Below are positions 9,220 to 20,639 of a DNA stretch of 64,000 bases, piece after piece. Numbering within the stretch: the first letter of the stretch is position 1; each line of letters starts with the position of its first letter. A program made the translations under genes and the position numbers. Below the pieces are notes generated by a model. The model worked only from the letters and a program-made list of their open reading frames with translations, did no database searches and had not been told where the DNA came from. Location of the stretch: the NCBI RefSeq assembly GCF_003957295.1, contig NZ_RQPJ01000003.1:186001-250000 (forward strand), given 5' to 3'. The stretch is from Arenibacter aquaticus. GTDB taxonomy: Bacteria > Bacteroidota > Bacteroidia > Flavobacteriales > Flavobacteriaceae.

Positions 9220-10458
9220 TCAATTAAGCGGCAAGGTAAATTTAAAATCGCTACCCTTTCCTTCCTCGCTTACTACCCAAATACTACCTCCTAATTTTTC
9301 CACAAATTCCTTACAAAGTACCAAGCCAAAACCGGAGCCTCTTTCGTTTCGTGTTCCAGGCTTGGGCGTACTGGTTGTTGAACCAAACAACTTTAAAAGT
9401 GTTTGATCATCTATTCCCACCCCAGTATCTGAAATAGTAATTTTCACCTGTTCTTCCTCTTCAATTGCGGAGATAGTAATATCCCCCCCTGGTTCACTAT
9501 ATTTTATGGCATTGGAAATAAGGTTCCTCATAATAGTCTTTATAATCTTTTTATCAGAAAACACCTCAATTTCATCCAATTTGGCAACCTTTATGGTCAC
9601 TCCCTTTGTTTGTGCAATGGAACGTGAAAGTTTCAATATTTCATGTACCACATCAGATATACTAATTTTTTCTGATTCAAAAGTAATTTCACCCGATTGT
9701 GATTTAGCCCAATCCAATAAATTCTCTAGTAATACCAGGCTGTTTTTAGCGGTAGCATTTATTAGGCCTATATACTCTTCACTGTTTTCTACTTCCGTAT
9801 TTTTAATGGATTTGTTTAAAATATCGCACAAGGTCAATATATTATTAAACGGACTTCTTAAGTCATGGGCAATAATTGAGAACAATCTGTCTTTGGTTGT
9901 ATTAAGTTCCCTTAATTTAATTTCACTTGCCGTTAAAATTTGCTCTGCCCGTTTGCTAATGGTAATATCCCGAATTACACCAACCAAGAACTTATTGCCT
10001 TCAGCGTCCACATACCGTGATTTTCTAGTTGATATAATTTTCTTTTCCCCTCCCTCCAGCGTTAGAACCTCCTCCGAAATATTTTCGATACCATTGGAAA
10101 GAACCTGCCTATCAATTTTTAAAAAGCCCCCCATTTCACTGGGAGGAATATTTTCTGCAAGGGTCTTACCAATAATTTCTGTTCTAGGAAGGTTCATGAG
10201 GTCACAAAACCCATTATTTACCAAAAGGAATCTACTTTTATGATCCTTAACAAATACCGCGTCACCCATATTATTTAGTATGGTATTAGCGTATTTCTCA
10301 CTTTCCTCATAACGATCATCTTCATTATGAAATGATAAAAGCGCTTGAAGTATTTCGTTATGTTTTTGAAGTTCAGTAATCTGATTTTCTAACTCTCTTC
10401 GAGATCTTCTCTTTCTTTTTTTAAACCGCCTAAATGGACTAAGTAAGGTGTTCCACAT
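9220..10458 (-). CDS. PAS-domain sensor histidine kinase
   Basis: From the ATG at 10458 this encodes 412 residues. A TTG at 10482 would add eight, but ATG is preferred. A very basic N-terminus (RRFKKRKRRSRR) leads to a coiled coil, a PAS domain (about 55-170) and HisKA with FSIIAHDLRSPFNNIL (phosphoacceptor His near 198). The ATPase core has NLISNAIKYS (N box), DTGVGI (G1) and GSGFGL (G2). No transmembrane segment is seen, so it should sense an intracellular signal. No response regulator gene is adjacent. It is convergent with the large PAS/GAF protein, which has a HisKA-like tail but no ATPase. Whether the two work together is an inference. Confidence 0.9.
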   Translation of the reverse strand: MWNTLLSPFRRFKKRKRRSRRELENQITELQKHNEILQALLSFHNEDDRYEESEKYANTILNNMGDAVFVKDHKSRFLLVNNGFCDLMNLPRTEIIGKTLAENIPPSEMGGFLKIDRQVLSNGIENISEEVLTLEGGEKKIISTRKSRYVDAEGNKFLVGVIRDITISKRAEQILTASEIKLRELNTTKDRLFSIIAHDLRSPFNNILTLCDILNKSIKNTEVENSEEYIGLINATAKNSLVLLENLLDWAKSQSGEITFESEKISISDVVHEILKLSRSIAQTKGVTIKVAKLDEIEVFSDKKIIKTIMRNLISNAIKYSEPGGDITISAIEEEEQVKITISDTGVGIDDQTLLKLFGSTTSTPKPGTRNERGSGFGLVLCKEFVEKLGGSIWVVSEEGKGSDFKFTLPLN

Positions 10459-10846
10459 GATATTGGTAAAATTTAAACTCAAGGGGCAAAGCTACAATTT
10501 TCATTAGTTAGTAAGGTACCATTTAATATCTGAATGAAGTTTAACCAATAAAATTGACTTGTTCCTTAGTTTATATAAATCTAATGAAATGCCACTGTGT
10601 ACATAAAATAGGCCACTATTTATTGAAGATGACTGTTAATAGCCAATTGGTATGTCCTGACACTAAAACGGGGACAGTTTCTTATATTGGAACTCTTTCT
10701 TCCCTCTTCTCCCAAAACTATTGGCTTATGCCTAGAGACTGTCTATTATGTTCTAAGTAGGCGTAAGAAGTAGATTACATCGCTTGCACCTGCCTAACGG
10801 CAGACTTACCCGTAATGCACTGTATTTATTGCAAATTATTAATTGT
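10459..10846. other. Intergenic, 388 bp
   Basis: The region lies upstream of the histidine kinase gene and downstream of a small minus-strand gene. A possible 68-codon frame (10554-10760) has no recognisable features and is not called. CTGCCTAACGGCAG near 10790 could form a short 5-bp hairpin. Nothing else was recognised. Confidence 0.5.
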
Positions 10847-11104
10847 TCACTCTAAAGAAACCCGCTCCCAGCCAACTTCAGGAAGTTCATATCGGTCCAA
10901 TTTCATTACTTTTCTGCTGCCTTCATAATACTTATAGACCAGATAAACACAATCGTCTGAACTTTCAATATAGAAAAGACTCAACCTTTTAGGAAAGGGA
11001 AGTTTCATCAGCTGGCATTCTTTATTCAACTGGTGGGCCCCTATTTCCATCAGCAGGTGCTTAATGGCATATCGATCATGATTTCTATATACAATATTTT
11101 TCAT
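10847..11104 (-). CDS. Small conserved-looking hypothetical protein (85 aa)
   Basis: I do not recognise this 85-residue protein. It starts at an ATG, is basic at the N-terminus (MKNIVYRNHDRYAIKHLLM) and has the composition of a small soluble alpha/beta protein, without cysteines patterned for metal, signal peptide or membrane segment. It is divergent from the SRAP/YedK gene, with about 107 bp between the starts, so the two may share a regulatory region next to the DNA-repair and photolyase cluster. A function cannot be assigned. Confidence 0.6.
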   Translation of the reverse strand: MKNIVYRNHDRYAIKHLLMEIGAHQLNKECQLMKLPFPKRLSLFYIESSDDCVYLVYKYYEGSRKVMKLDRYELPEVGWERVSLE

Positions 11105-11211
11105 TATATGGATATAATCCTATTTTATGGATATTTTCCAAAATTACAAAATTTTGCTTTTGAAGCCAGAACAGAAAAGTTAAATTCTTAAATTGGGGTA
11201 AAACTAGTTAT

Positions 11212-11955
11212 ATGTGTTTTGGTACCCGAGTAACGTCTACTTCCAAAGAGGTGAAAAAGTTCTATAATGTTTCCAAATTAATGGGCAAGACTCCTATAGA
11301 GGGTGAGCTTACCTATAACCATGCCAACGGGTGGGCACACCCTTTACTGTGGATCATCCCTCAGGAAAGCAGTAGCCACATAACCCCTTCCATGTGGGGT
11401 ATTATACCACAGGACCACAACGGTGCAGATTTTAAAAACTACTATAAAAATGCGGCTAGGTATGGAGCCGGACTAAACGCACGTTCCGAAAAGCTCTTTG
11501 ATCATTTTATCTACAGGTTCAGTGCTATGAGCAAACGCTGTATTATACCTGTAAACGGATTTTACGAGCCCCATACAGCACCCAAGAAATTTAAGATCCC
11601 ATTTTATTTTGAACGAAAAGATAAATCCATTATTAGCTTGGCCGGAATCTACACAACTACCAAGGATGGCTATAATACCTTCACCATATTGACCAAAGCG
11701 GCTACTCCCCTCTTTAAAAAAATACACAACACCAAAAACAGGAGGCCTGTAATTTTAAATGATGAAAATGTACAGATATGGCTGAATAACGACCTCAACC
11801 AAGACGATATCCAAAATATGATAACAGATGACTTGGATGATGTGGCAATCAAGGCCTACCCAATTAGCAAGGATCTATACAATCCCAAAATAGATTCTAA
11901 CAGAGCGGATATTATTGAGGAAGTGCACTATAAGGAATTGGAGATCGAGTATTAG
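11212..11955 (+). CDS. SOS response-associated peptidase (SRAP/YedK/HMCES family)
   Basis: This 247-residue protein starts MCFGTRV, which places the essential Cys at position 2 after Met removal. YedK/HMCES proteins use this Cys to form a thiazolidine cross-link to abasic sites in single-stranded DNA. The other signature elements are present: NGFYEP with the active-site Glu, LAGIYTTT, and TILTKAATPLFKKIHNTKNR followed by RPVIL with the conserved His. It is cytoplasmic and protects DNA during replication. It is the first of four same-strand genes with DNA-photolesion themes. The gap to the next start is only 27 bp, which suggests an operon. The family is firm. Confidence 0.92.
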   Translation: MCFGTRVTSTSKEVKKFYNVSKLMGKTPIEGELTYNHANGWAHPLLWIIPQESSSHITPSMWGIIPQDHNGADFKNYYKNAARYGAGLNARSEKLFDHFIYRFSAMSKRCIIPVNGFYEPHTAPKKFKIPFYFERKDKSIISLAGIYTTTKDGYNTFTILTKAATPLFKKIHNTKNRRPVILNDENVQIWLNNDLNQDDIQNMITDDLDDVAIKAYPISKDLYNPKIDSNRADIIEEVHYKELEIEY

Positions 11956-11982
11956 ATTGCCCCTTATTTGCCCTGAATACAT

Positions 11983-13098
11983 ATGTCATGTGAAAATAAA
12001 ATTATTATGACCATAAACTTTCCTACAGATATACGGGCAATAGAAAGCAGGTTAAGGGAAATAGAACCAGAAAAGTATGCGGCAACCAGAAATTACAAGG
12101 ATGGAGCGCTAACCTACTTAAGCCCTTATATCTCCAGAGGGGTTATAACAACAAAACAGGTTTATCTCCACGTAGAATCCTTGGGGCTACCTAGGCATAA
12201 AACAGAAAAGCTAATTCAGGAATTAGCTTGGAGAGATTATTGGCAACAAGTTTGGATAGCAAAAAATGATGGCATCAGACAAGATCTAAAAAACGCACAA
12301 ACCCCCATATCAAATTATCAAATTCCACAAGCCATTGTGCAGGCCAATACCGGTATAGAGGCAGTAGACCATGCAATAATACATCTCTATAAAACAGGCT
12401 ATATGCATAACCATATGCGTATGTATGTAGCATCCATATGCTGCAACATTGCCAATTCACATTGGCTTGAACCAGCAAAATGGATGTATAGTCATTTATT
12501 GGACGGTGATTCCGCCAGTAACTTTTTAAGTTGGCAATGGGTAGCTGGTGCATTTTCCAACAAGAAGTATTATGCCAACCAAGACAACATCAACAATTTT
12601 TTTAAAAGTACACAGAAAGATACTTTTTTAGATGTTGAATACAGTGCATTTGAAAATTTGGATATCCCAAAAACTTTAAAAGACACCGTTCCTTTTGAGG
12701 TTCAAATGACGCTTCCCGAATTTAAAAACCTTTCATTGGACAAGGATAAAACAACCTTGATCTATAACTATTATAATATTGATCCCTATTGGTATAAGGA
12801 CCAGGAAGTACAGCGGATTTTTTTAATGGAACCCTCTTTCTACAATGAAAATCCCGTAAACCAAAAATGCATTGATTTTGCTTTAGAACTGACAAAAAAT
12901 ATCCAAGGCATAAAAATATATGTTGGGGAATTTTCGGAATTAAAAGGGCATATCAATCCTGATCATATTGTTTATAAAGAGCACCCTACCAACTGTCATT
13001 ACCAAGGCAAGAAAGAAGCTAGGGAATGGATGAGCTCTATTACAGGTTTCTTCCCTTCTTTTTTCGCATTCTGGAAAAAATGCAAAAAAGAATTATAA
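11983..13098 (+). CDS. Photolyase/cryptochrome-like FAD-binding protein lacking the N-terminal antenna domain
   Basis: This encodes 371 residues from the ATG at 11983. A second ATG at 12007 (MTINFPTDI) is equally plausible. Residues about 20-215 match the helical FAD-binding domain of photolyases: YLSPYISRGVI, LIQELAWRDYWQQVW, TGIEAVDHAI, TGYMHNHMRMYVAS and NFLSWQWVAG. The usual N-terminal alpha/beta antenna domain is absent, because the FAD domain starts almost at residue 1. Residues about 250-371 have alternating strands and helices (TTLIYNYYN, RIFLMEP, GIKIYVGEFSEL, HIVYKEHP) and look like a Rossmann-type domain placed after the FAD domain. Repair activity is not shown by the sequence. It sits between SRAP and DUF2256/photolyase genes. 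Confidence 0.82.
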   Translation: MSCENKIIMTINFPTDIRAIESRLREIEPEKYAATRNYKDGALTYLSPYISRGVITTKQVYLHVESLGLPRHKTEKLIQELAWRDYWQQVWIAKNDGIRQDLKNAQTPISNYQIPQAIVQANTGIEAVDHAIIHLYKTGYMHNHMRMYVASICCNIANSHWLEPAKWMYSHLLDGDSASNFLSWQWVAGAFSNKKYYANQDNINNFFKSTQKDTFLDVEYSAFENLDIPKTLKDTVPFEVQMTLPEFKNLSLDKDKTTLIYNYYNIDPYWYKDQEVQRIFLMEPSFYNENPVNQKCIDFALELTKNIQGIKIYVGEFSELKGHINPDHIVYKEHPTNCHYQGKKEAREWMSSITGFFPSFFAFWKKCKKEL

Positions 13099-13281
13099 CT
13101 TTAAGGAACCAATGGCCGGAGCATTAAACTAAAGGTCTACAATTTTCTACTGCCATAGTTTTTGGAATATCCAACTTAACAGCATATTGCATTATAATTT
13201 TCAAGCCTTATTTACCACCGTGGGTATTCTGTAATAAAATCCTTTATTGTTGAAAGCCACGGAGAAATTAACCATATTAAA

Positions 13282-13428
13282 ATGAAAAAAAGTGCCTTGC
13301 CCACAAAAATATGTCCCGTATGCAAAAAGCCTTTTAAATGGCGTAAAAAATGGGAGAAAGATTGGTGTAATGTAAAATACTGTAGTGAAAGGTGCAGGCG
13401 AAACAAAAACGTTCATGAAAGCAATTAA
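13282..13428 (+). CDS. DUF2256 small zinc-ribbon protein
   Basis: This 48-residue protein carries CPVC (Cys 11 and 14) and YCSERC (Cys 34 and 38) around a basic, Trp-rich middle ([11 protein letters not shown]), the layout of DUF2256 proteins. The four Cys probably bind one zinc. Such genes are often found next to photolyase/cryptochrome genes, and here the stop codon lies inside the photolyase gene: the photolyase ATG at 13415 is 14 bases before the end of this one, in another frame. That overlap suggests translational coupling. The molecular role is unknown. It is a separate short gene in its own frame. Confidence 0.88.
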   Translation: MKKSALPTKICPVCKKPFKWRKKWEKDWCNVKYCSERCRRNKNVHESN

Positions 13429-14899
13429 CCTAATTTTTCCACATCAACTGTTTGTCAACAGCCCGCTACTTAAAAATGGTAAAGAGGTATATTTAATTGA
13501 AGAATATCTTTTCTTTAAACAATTCTTATTTCACAAACAGAAGATAGCGTTCCATAGGGCCTCCATGAAATATTACCAGCACTTCTTGGAAGAAAAAGGG
13601 ATTAAGGTCCATTATATTCAATCCAATCACCGATTATCGGATATTAGAAGGTTCAAAGAAGAAGTAAAGAGCAAAAACATAACTGAAATCAACCTTATAG
13701 ATCCTACTGATAATTGGCTTGAAAAGAGGATTGAAACTATTGCCAAAAACTATGTACTCAATACTTTTAACAGTCCGTTATTTATAAATACCAAGAAAGA
13801 ACTATCTCCTTTTTTTAGAACAGATAAGAAATTCTTTTTTCAAACTACTTTTTACAAACAGCAGCGCAAGAGGTTAAAAATCCTTTTGGAAGATGGGGAC
13901 CAACCCAAGGGTGGCAAATGGACTTACGACGCTGATAACCGCAAAAAATATCCCAACAAAAAAACTCCACCGACAATTAATTTTCCCGAGGCCTCTCCTT
14001 TTTGGACCGAAGCCGTGGTCTATACCAATAAACACTTTAAAAACAATCCGGGGCAGTTATCTAAAAAACCAATATATCCCACTGACCACGAAGAAGCCGA
14101 GAATTGGTTCAATCAATTTTTAACGCATCGATTCCGTGATTTTGGAAGCTATGAAGATGCTATCGTAAAACAACAGTCTTTTTTACATCACAGTATCCTC
14201 TCACCCCTACTTAATGTAGGGCTAATATCCCCACAACATATTGTAAACCAAAGCCTTTCCTATGCAGAAAAAAAAGATATCCCCCTTAACTCCACAGAAG
14301 GTTTTATTAGACAACTCATTGGATGGCGCGAATTTATACGGGGAATGTACCTATGTAAAGGAAGCAACTCTAGAACAAGAAATTTTTGGGGTTTTAACAG
14401 AAGGATCCCCAGTTGTTTTTATGATGCCACTACTGGGATTGAACCTGTTGACGAGACTATAAAACAGGTGTTAAAAACAGGCTACTGCCATCATATAGAA
14501 AGATTGATGATCCTCGGTAATTTTATGCTGTTGTGCGAATTTGATCCAGATAAGGTATATCAATGGTTTATGGAGCTATTTATTGATGCCTATGATTGGG
14601 TAATGGTGCCTAACGTATATGGTATGAGTCAGTTTTCTGATGGAGGTACCTTTGCCACCAAACCCTATATTGGGGCTTCTAACTATATAAATAAAATGGG
14701 CAATTATCCCAAGGGAGATTGGGAAGAAATTTGGGACGGATTATTTTGGCGATTTATAGCATCCCATCAAGATTTTTTTAAGTCCAATCCAAGGACCTCC
14801 ATGCTTTATTACACCTATAACCGAATGTCCGATGAAAAAAAACAACTTCATGTAAAAAAAGCGGAAGAATTTATAGAAAAAATAATGCGTTCAGTCTAA
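13415..14899 (+). CDS. Cryptochrome/photolyase-related protein (DPRP, FeS-BCP-like branch)
   Basis: From the ATG at 13415 this encodes 494 residues. A GTG at 13385 would extend it, but the ATG fits the family ([12 protein letters not shown]). The N-terminal DPRP domain (about 1-200) precedes a helical FAD-binding domain with [56 protein letters not shown] and LFWRF. These are hallmarks of the bacterial (6-4) photolyase/FeS-BCP group. The segment that normally carries two or three of the iron-sulfur Cys ligands reads [15 protein letters not shown], with no cysteine, so this member seems to lack the 4Fe-4S cluster. It would repair UV photoproducts in a light-dependent way or act as a photoreceptor. 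It overlaps the DUF2256 gene. Confidence 0.9.
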   Translation: MKAINLIFPHQLFVNSPLLKNGKEVYLIEEYLFFKQFLFHKQKIAFHRASMKYYQHFLEEKGIKVHYIQSNHRLSDIRRFKEEVKSKNITEINLIDPTDNWLEKRIETIAKNYVLNTFNSPLFINTKKELSPFFRTDKKFFFQTTFYKQQRKRLKILLEDGDQPKGGKWTYDADNRKKYPNKKTPPTINFPEASPFWTEAVVYTNKHFKNNPGQLSKKPIYPTDHEEAENWFNQFLTHRFRDFGSYEDAIVKQQSFLHHSILSPLLNVGLISPQHIVNQSLSYAEKKDIPLNSTEGFIRQLIGWREFIRGMYLCKGSNSRTRNFWGFNRRIPSCFYDATTGIEPVDETIKQVLKTGYCHHIERLMILGNFMLLCEFDPDKVYQWFMELFIDAYDWVMVPNVYGMSQFSDGGTFATKPYIGASNYINKMGNYPKGDWEEIWDGLFWRFIASHQDFFKSNPRTSMLYYTYNRMSDEKKQLHVKKAEEFIEKIMRSV

Positions 14900-15005
14900 G
14901 AAAACATATATCATGATCTTTCTGTAAAGTCTCTTTTTTGGCTAATAAAGTAAAGGTAATATGCCCCATACACAATAAATAGAAACGGGTAGTATATTGG
15001 TTTAC

Positions 15006-16010
15006 CTATTCCCTTTCTATAGCAAAAGCTTTTGTTGGATTGACGGACAGCAACATGCTAATTTCCTTTTCAGAAAATCCTCTGGTCCGTAGAGCTGGAA
15101 GCAGCTTGGTAAAAATATCGGTGTAGGGGGTAATGGATTGGCGATCCTTTTGTGGATCGTACCAACCCGCATCGTGGGATATCAATATCCTATGCAGAAT
15201 TCCATGTTGCTTTGCAAATACCAATTTTGAAAGGTGCTTGTCCATATCCCACCCTAGTCCGTCCAGACTGATCCAACACCCCTTGGCTGCGGCCTTTAGA
15301 TAGGAGTTATTGTCTTCTTCTGCTTGGGCATGTACCCAAATAAATTTGGTTACATCTCCTCCCATTTCCTCAAGTATCTCCAATTGTGGCCATAAGCCCA
15401 CTGCTTTTCCGGTATGGGAAGCTATGGTTAGTCCCGTCTCCAAACTGGTAAGGGCGGCAGCTTTAACCAACTTTTGATGCAGGATATCAAGAGGGTCTGT
15501 AGTATCTACCCCTATTTTAATAAAGCCCGGTTTAATAGTAGTACCGTCTATTCCTTTTTCAAATTCATTGATCCATTTATTTGCCAGCCCATCAGCTGTA
15601 ATTTCCTCGACATATTTTGGAAGGAATATATTATCCCTTGCCCCATAAAGTCCGGTATTGGTAATGATCTTAAGCCCTGTTTTGGTTGCCAATTTTTCCA
15701 ACAGCAACACATCACGCCCCAGATAGGCAGGGGTGGCATCCACAAAATAATTCACCTTATAATTTGCCAGATCTTTCAGGTAAGGTAGCACCTCTGTCAT
15801 TATGGAATGGTGGCTCCAACTTTTAGGCCGAATGCTATCTGCCCCAATAAAATCGACCAAAACGTGCTCATGGGACAGCCATATTTTAGAAGTATCCACG
15901 GAGCTGCTTCCATGTACATGCTGTATATAGTCCTGCTGAGCGTAAACTGCTTCTCCAAAAACCATTACAGTAATTATGAATAGAATCGATAATTTTGGAG
16001 GGCTGCACAT
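15006..16010 (-). CDS. Exported phosphotriesterase-like (PTE/PHP) metal hydrolase
   Basis: This is a 334-residue amidohydrolase-fold protein with an N-terminal signal peptide (about 1-25, ending VYAQ). Metal ligands fit the phosphotriesterase family: SHEHV (His 47 and 49), GFIKIGVD (Lys 165, the carboxylated bridging Lys), ASHTG (His 199), WVHAQ (His 227) and SHDAGW (Asp 280). Family members hydrolyse lactones or esters; true organophosphate hydrolysis is the exception. It ends an apparent two-gene operon, 17 bp after an exported TIM-barrel isomerase/epimerase-like gene, which points to a periplasmic sugar- or lactone-processing role. The substrate is unknown. Confidence 0.85.
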   Translation of the reverse strand: MCSPPKLSILFIITVMVFGEAVYAQQDYIQHVHGSSSVDTSKIWLSHEHVLVDFIGADSIRPKSWSHHSIMTEVLPYLKDLANYKVNYFVDATPAYLGRDVLLLEKLATKTGLKIITNTGLYGARDNIFLPKYVEEITADGLANKWINEFEKGIDGTTIKPGFIKIGVDTTDPLDILHQKLVKAAALTSLETGLTIASHTGKAVGLWPQLEILEEMGGDVTKFIWVHAQAEEDNNSYLKAAAKGCWISLDGLGWDMDKHLSKLVFAKQHGILHRILISHDAGWYDPQKDRQSITPYTDIFTKLLPALRTRGFSEKEISMLLSVNPTKAFAIERE

Positions 16011-16027
16011 CTTGGGATACCGTTAAC

Positions 16028-16885
16028 TTATTTAATAGCATCCAAGGCACCATTCACATAACCTACGCATTCGGCCAGGCCGGCAAATAGATTTTCGGTA
16101 TCCTTTTCAAATTCCATGGCCATGGCCCCTCTATAGTTTGCCTCTTTTAAGGCTCTAAGTACGGCTGGGATATCCAAAACACCCCTTCCAAACTCGATGG
16201 ACTTCCCCTTAGCTTCAGACATGTCCACATCTTTTAGATGTACATCGTATAAACGATCGGCATATTTCTTTATGTTCTCTGCAGGATCCAGGCCTAAACG
16301 TTGAACATGCCCTACATCAATACAAAGACCGATACGTGAATCCAGTCCTTTGATCTTATTGTAAACCACATCCGGCGTTGGATACACCTCATCACCTGGT
16401 CCGTGATTATGAATGGCCAATTTAATATTGGTCTCCTTTACTTTCTTTTCCACTAACGGCAACAAATCGTGATTGGGCACTCCTATTATCACCTTAGCCT
16501 TTGCTGTACTGGCATAACGAAAGGCATTTTCTACTTCCTCTTTGGTTTTCATATAGATTACCCCTACCCCATAGAGATCTATACCCGAGTTATGACATTT
16601 ACGGGCAATTTCTTTAATCTCATTTTCCGTACTATCCAAAGGCATATGCATGCTCTTAAGTGCCAATTGCTTTATATTTAGTTTTTTTGCCAGATCCAAT
16701 GTCTCCTCCAAACTATATTTTCGGGTAGAATAAGATGCCAGGCCCAGACTTAGACCTTTGTCCTCTCTAACTATTTCACTTTCCTTGAAGATATTTATAA
16801 AGGGGGCGGCAGTGACTGCTGAACTTGTTGCCATAAGGCCCCCAAGGCCCAATGTCTTTAAAAATTTGTTTCTTGAATACTGCAT
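16028..16885 (-). CDS. Tat-exported sugar phosphate isomerase/epimerase-like TIM barrel
   Basis: This 285-residue protein belongs to the xylose-isomerase-like TIM-barrel superfamily. Visible pieces are LAIHNHG, IGLCIDVGH (metal Asp/His), YDVHLKDVD and MAMEFE near the end. The N-terminus (MQYSRNKFLKTLGLGG, then an Ala-rich run) resembles a Tat-type or lipidless export signal, so the enzyme is probably periplasmic. The superfamily includes isomerases, epimerases and endonuclease IV; this one lacks clear evidence for any. It lies just upstream of a phosphotriesterase-like gene (17 bp gap) and is probably co-transcribed with it. Confidence 0.82.
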   Translation of the reverse strand: MQYSRNKFLKTLGLGGLMATSSAVTAAPFINIFKESEIVREDKGLSLGLASYSTRKYSLEETLDLAKKLNIKQLALKSMHMPLDSTENEIKEIARKCHNSGIDLYGVGVIYMKTKEEVENAFRYASTAKAKVIIGVPNHDLLPLVEKKVKETNIKLAIHNHGPGDEVYPTPDVVYNKIKGLDSRIGLCIDVGHVQRLGLDPAENIKKYADRLYDVHLKDVDMSEAKGKSIEFGRGVLDIPAVLRALKEANYRGAMAMEFEKDTENLFAGLAECVGYVNGALDAIK

Positions 16886-17093
16886 GGATTATGGTTTTAG
16901 GCTATTTTAATTAATATTGTAAGGTATGAAATATTTGGTCTTTTAATACCAGTCACTTTTTTCTTTGATATATCTTCCTAAAATTTCAACGAAAGCTAAG
17001 CCTTTTATGTCCAAATAAAACACCCTCCCAGAATTAACCCTAAGCGATGTAGTTTCTCACATCCCCCTTTCTTATAACCGGCTTTCATTAAAT

Positions 17094-17861
17094 TTAATCT
17101 GAATAACTCCTTACAAAAACTACATACTTTTTTAGATTGGGCCTAGCATCACCAGGAGGCCAACTTCCGTCACTGGCCCATGCACGACCTGAATGCGACA
17201 TGGTAGCTGACCACAAGTGATAGCCAGTATTTTTCATTAAATTGGGAAATAGGCGTTCCCTTAAATCCCTAGGTTTTTGAGCACCAGAATACTCATAATC
17301 CCTATCAATTTTATTTATAAAACCCAAGGTATTCAACTCATAGGCCGTTGGCAACCTCCAATCCGTATGGCCCGCAAACAATACGGTAGCTTTTCCTTTT
17401 TTAAACTGCTCCAAAGATTGTGATCCTAAGAGGTCTTTGGGGCTAATTGTTCCTGTGAGATCTGAACATGCAGTGGCTCCGTGTCCAAAATAATAAGTGG
17501 CATCGAACCAATTTAACGCTAAAGGTTCACCTATAAAATCCCTACCGTTCCAATCGGTTCCCCAAGCTCCCCTAATCCACATCAGCTTATTTTTACTGTC
17601 AATCCATGTTCCATCCTGCCTCAAGACCAAATGGCCAAAAATAGGGTGCTCTATTAGCTCTTCCTCTTTAGCTGGCATAAAATCCCTAGTATTTCCAAAA
17701 CCCGTCTCTTTGGTTTTCTTAAGTTGGGTCCACTTGGAAACCCTTAATCTTGGAACCGCAAAATGGGAGGCTATCATCCAACCTATCAGTCCGCCCAATG
17801 TGACAGAGGATACAAAGTAAATAAAATTAGAATTCCATATCAGTTCTTTGATCTGCTCCAA
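17094..17861 (-). CDS. Membrane-anchored Lcl/DUF1566-domain protein
   Basis: This 255-residue protein has one N-terminal membrane segment (about 14-34) and a C-terminal Lcl (DUF1566) domain. The domain shows its typical order: DGTWIDSKNKLMW, WFDATYY, GHTDWRLPTAYEL, LWSAT, then AWASDGSWPPG and VVFVRS. These domains occur in surface and exported proteins of bacteria and are thought to mediate binding, although the ligand is unknown. The orientation suggests a periplasmic or surface-facing domain. It has no close co-oriented partner. The domain call is good and the function unknown. Confidence 0.75.
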   Translation of the reverse strand: MEQIKELIWNSNFIYFVSSVTLGGLIGWMIASHFAVPRLRVSKWTQLKKTKETGFGNTRDFMPAKEEELIEHPIFGHLVLRQDGTWIDSKNKLMWIRGAWGTDWNGRDFIGEPLALNWFDATYYFGHGATACSDLTGTISPKDLLGSQSLEQFKKGKATVLFAGHTDWRLPTAYELNTLGFINKIDRDYEYSGAQKPRDLRERLFPNLMKNTGYHLWSATMSHSGRAWASDGSWPPGDARPNLKKYVVFVRSYSD

Positions 17862-20499
<2,638 letters not shown>

Positions 20500-20572
20500 G
20501 ACACGGCATTAAACCAAATATTTCCAATTCATATCTGAGTGGATATATTCACATAATAATGCTTAAAATTGG

Positions 20573-20611
20573 AAAATCCCGTCTCTAAACATCAAGGCGG
20601 GATTTTTCTTT
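20573..20611 (+). terminator. Rho-independent terminator of katG
   Basis: The arms AAAATCCCG (20573-20581) and CGGGATTTT (20598-20606) form a 9-bp stem with a 16-base loop and a following T-rich tail. It could also end the convergent phospholipase transcript. Confidence 0.85.
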
Positions 20612-20639
20612 AGTCGCTATCTGTATACTTATAGGAGCC

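Noticed and set aside
9506-10243. A 245-codon plus-strand frame inside the histidine kinase gene
   Set aside because: It is a shadow of the kinase. The HisKA and ATPase boxes on the minus strand are decisive.
10554-10760. A 68-codon plus-strand frame upstream of the kinase gene
   Set aside because: Cys-rich but with no coherent spacing or family; no ribosome site seen.
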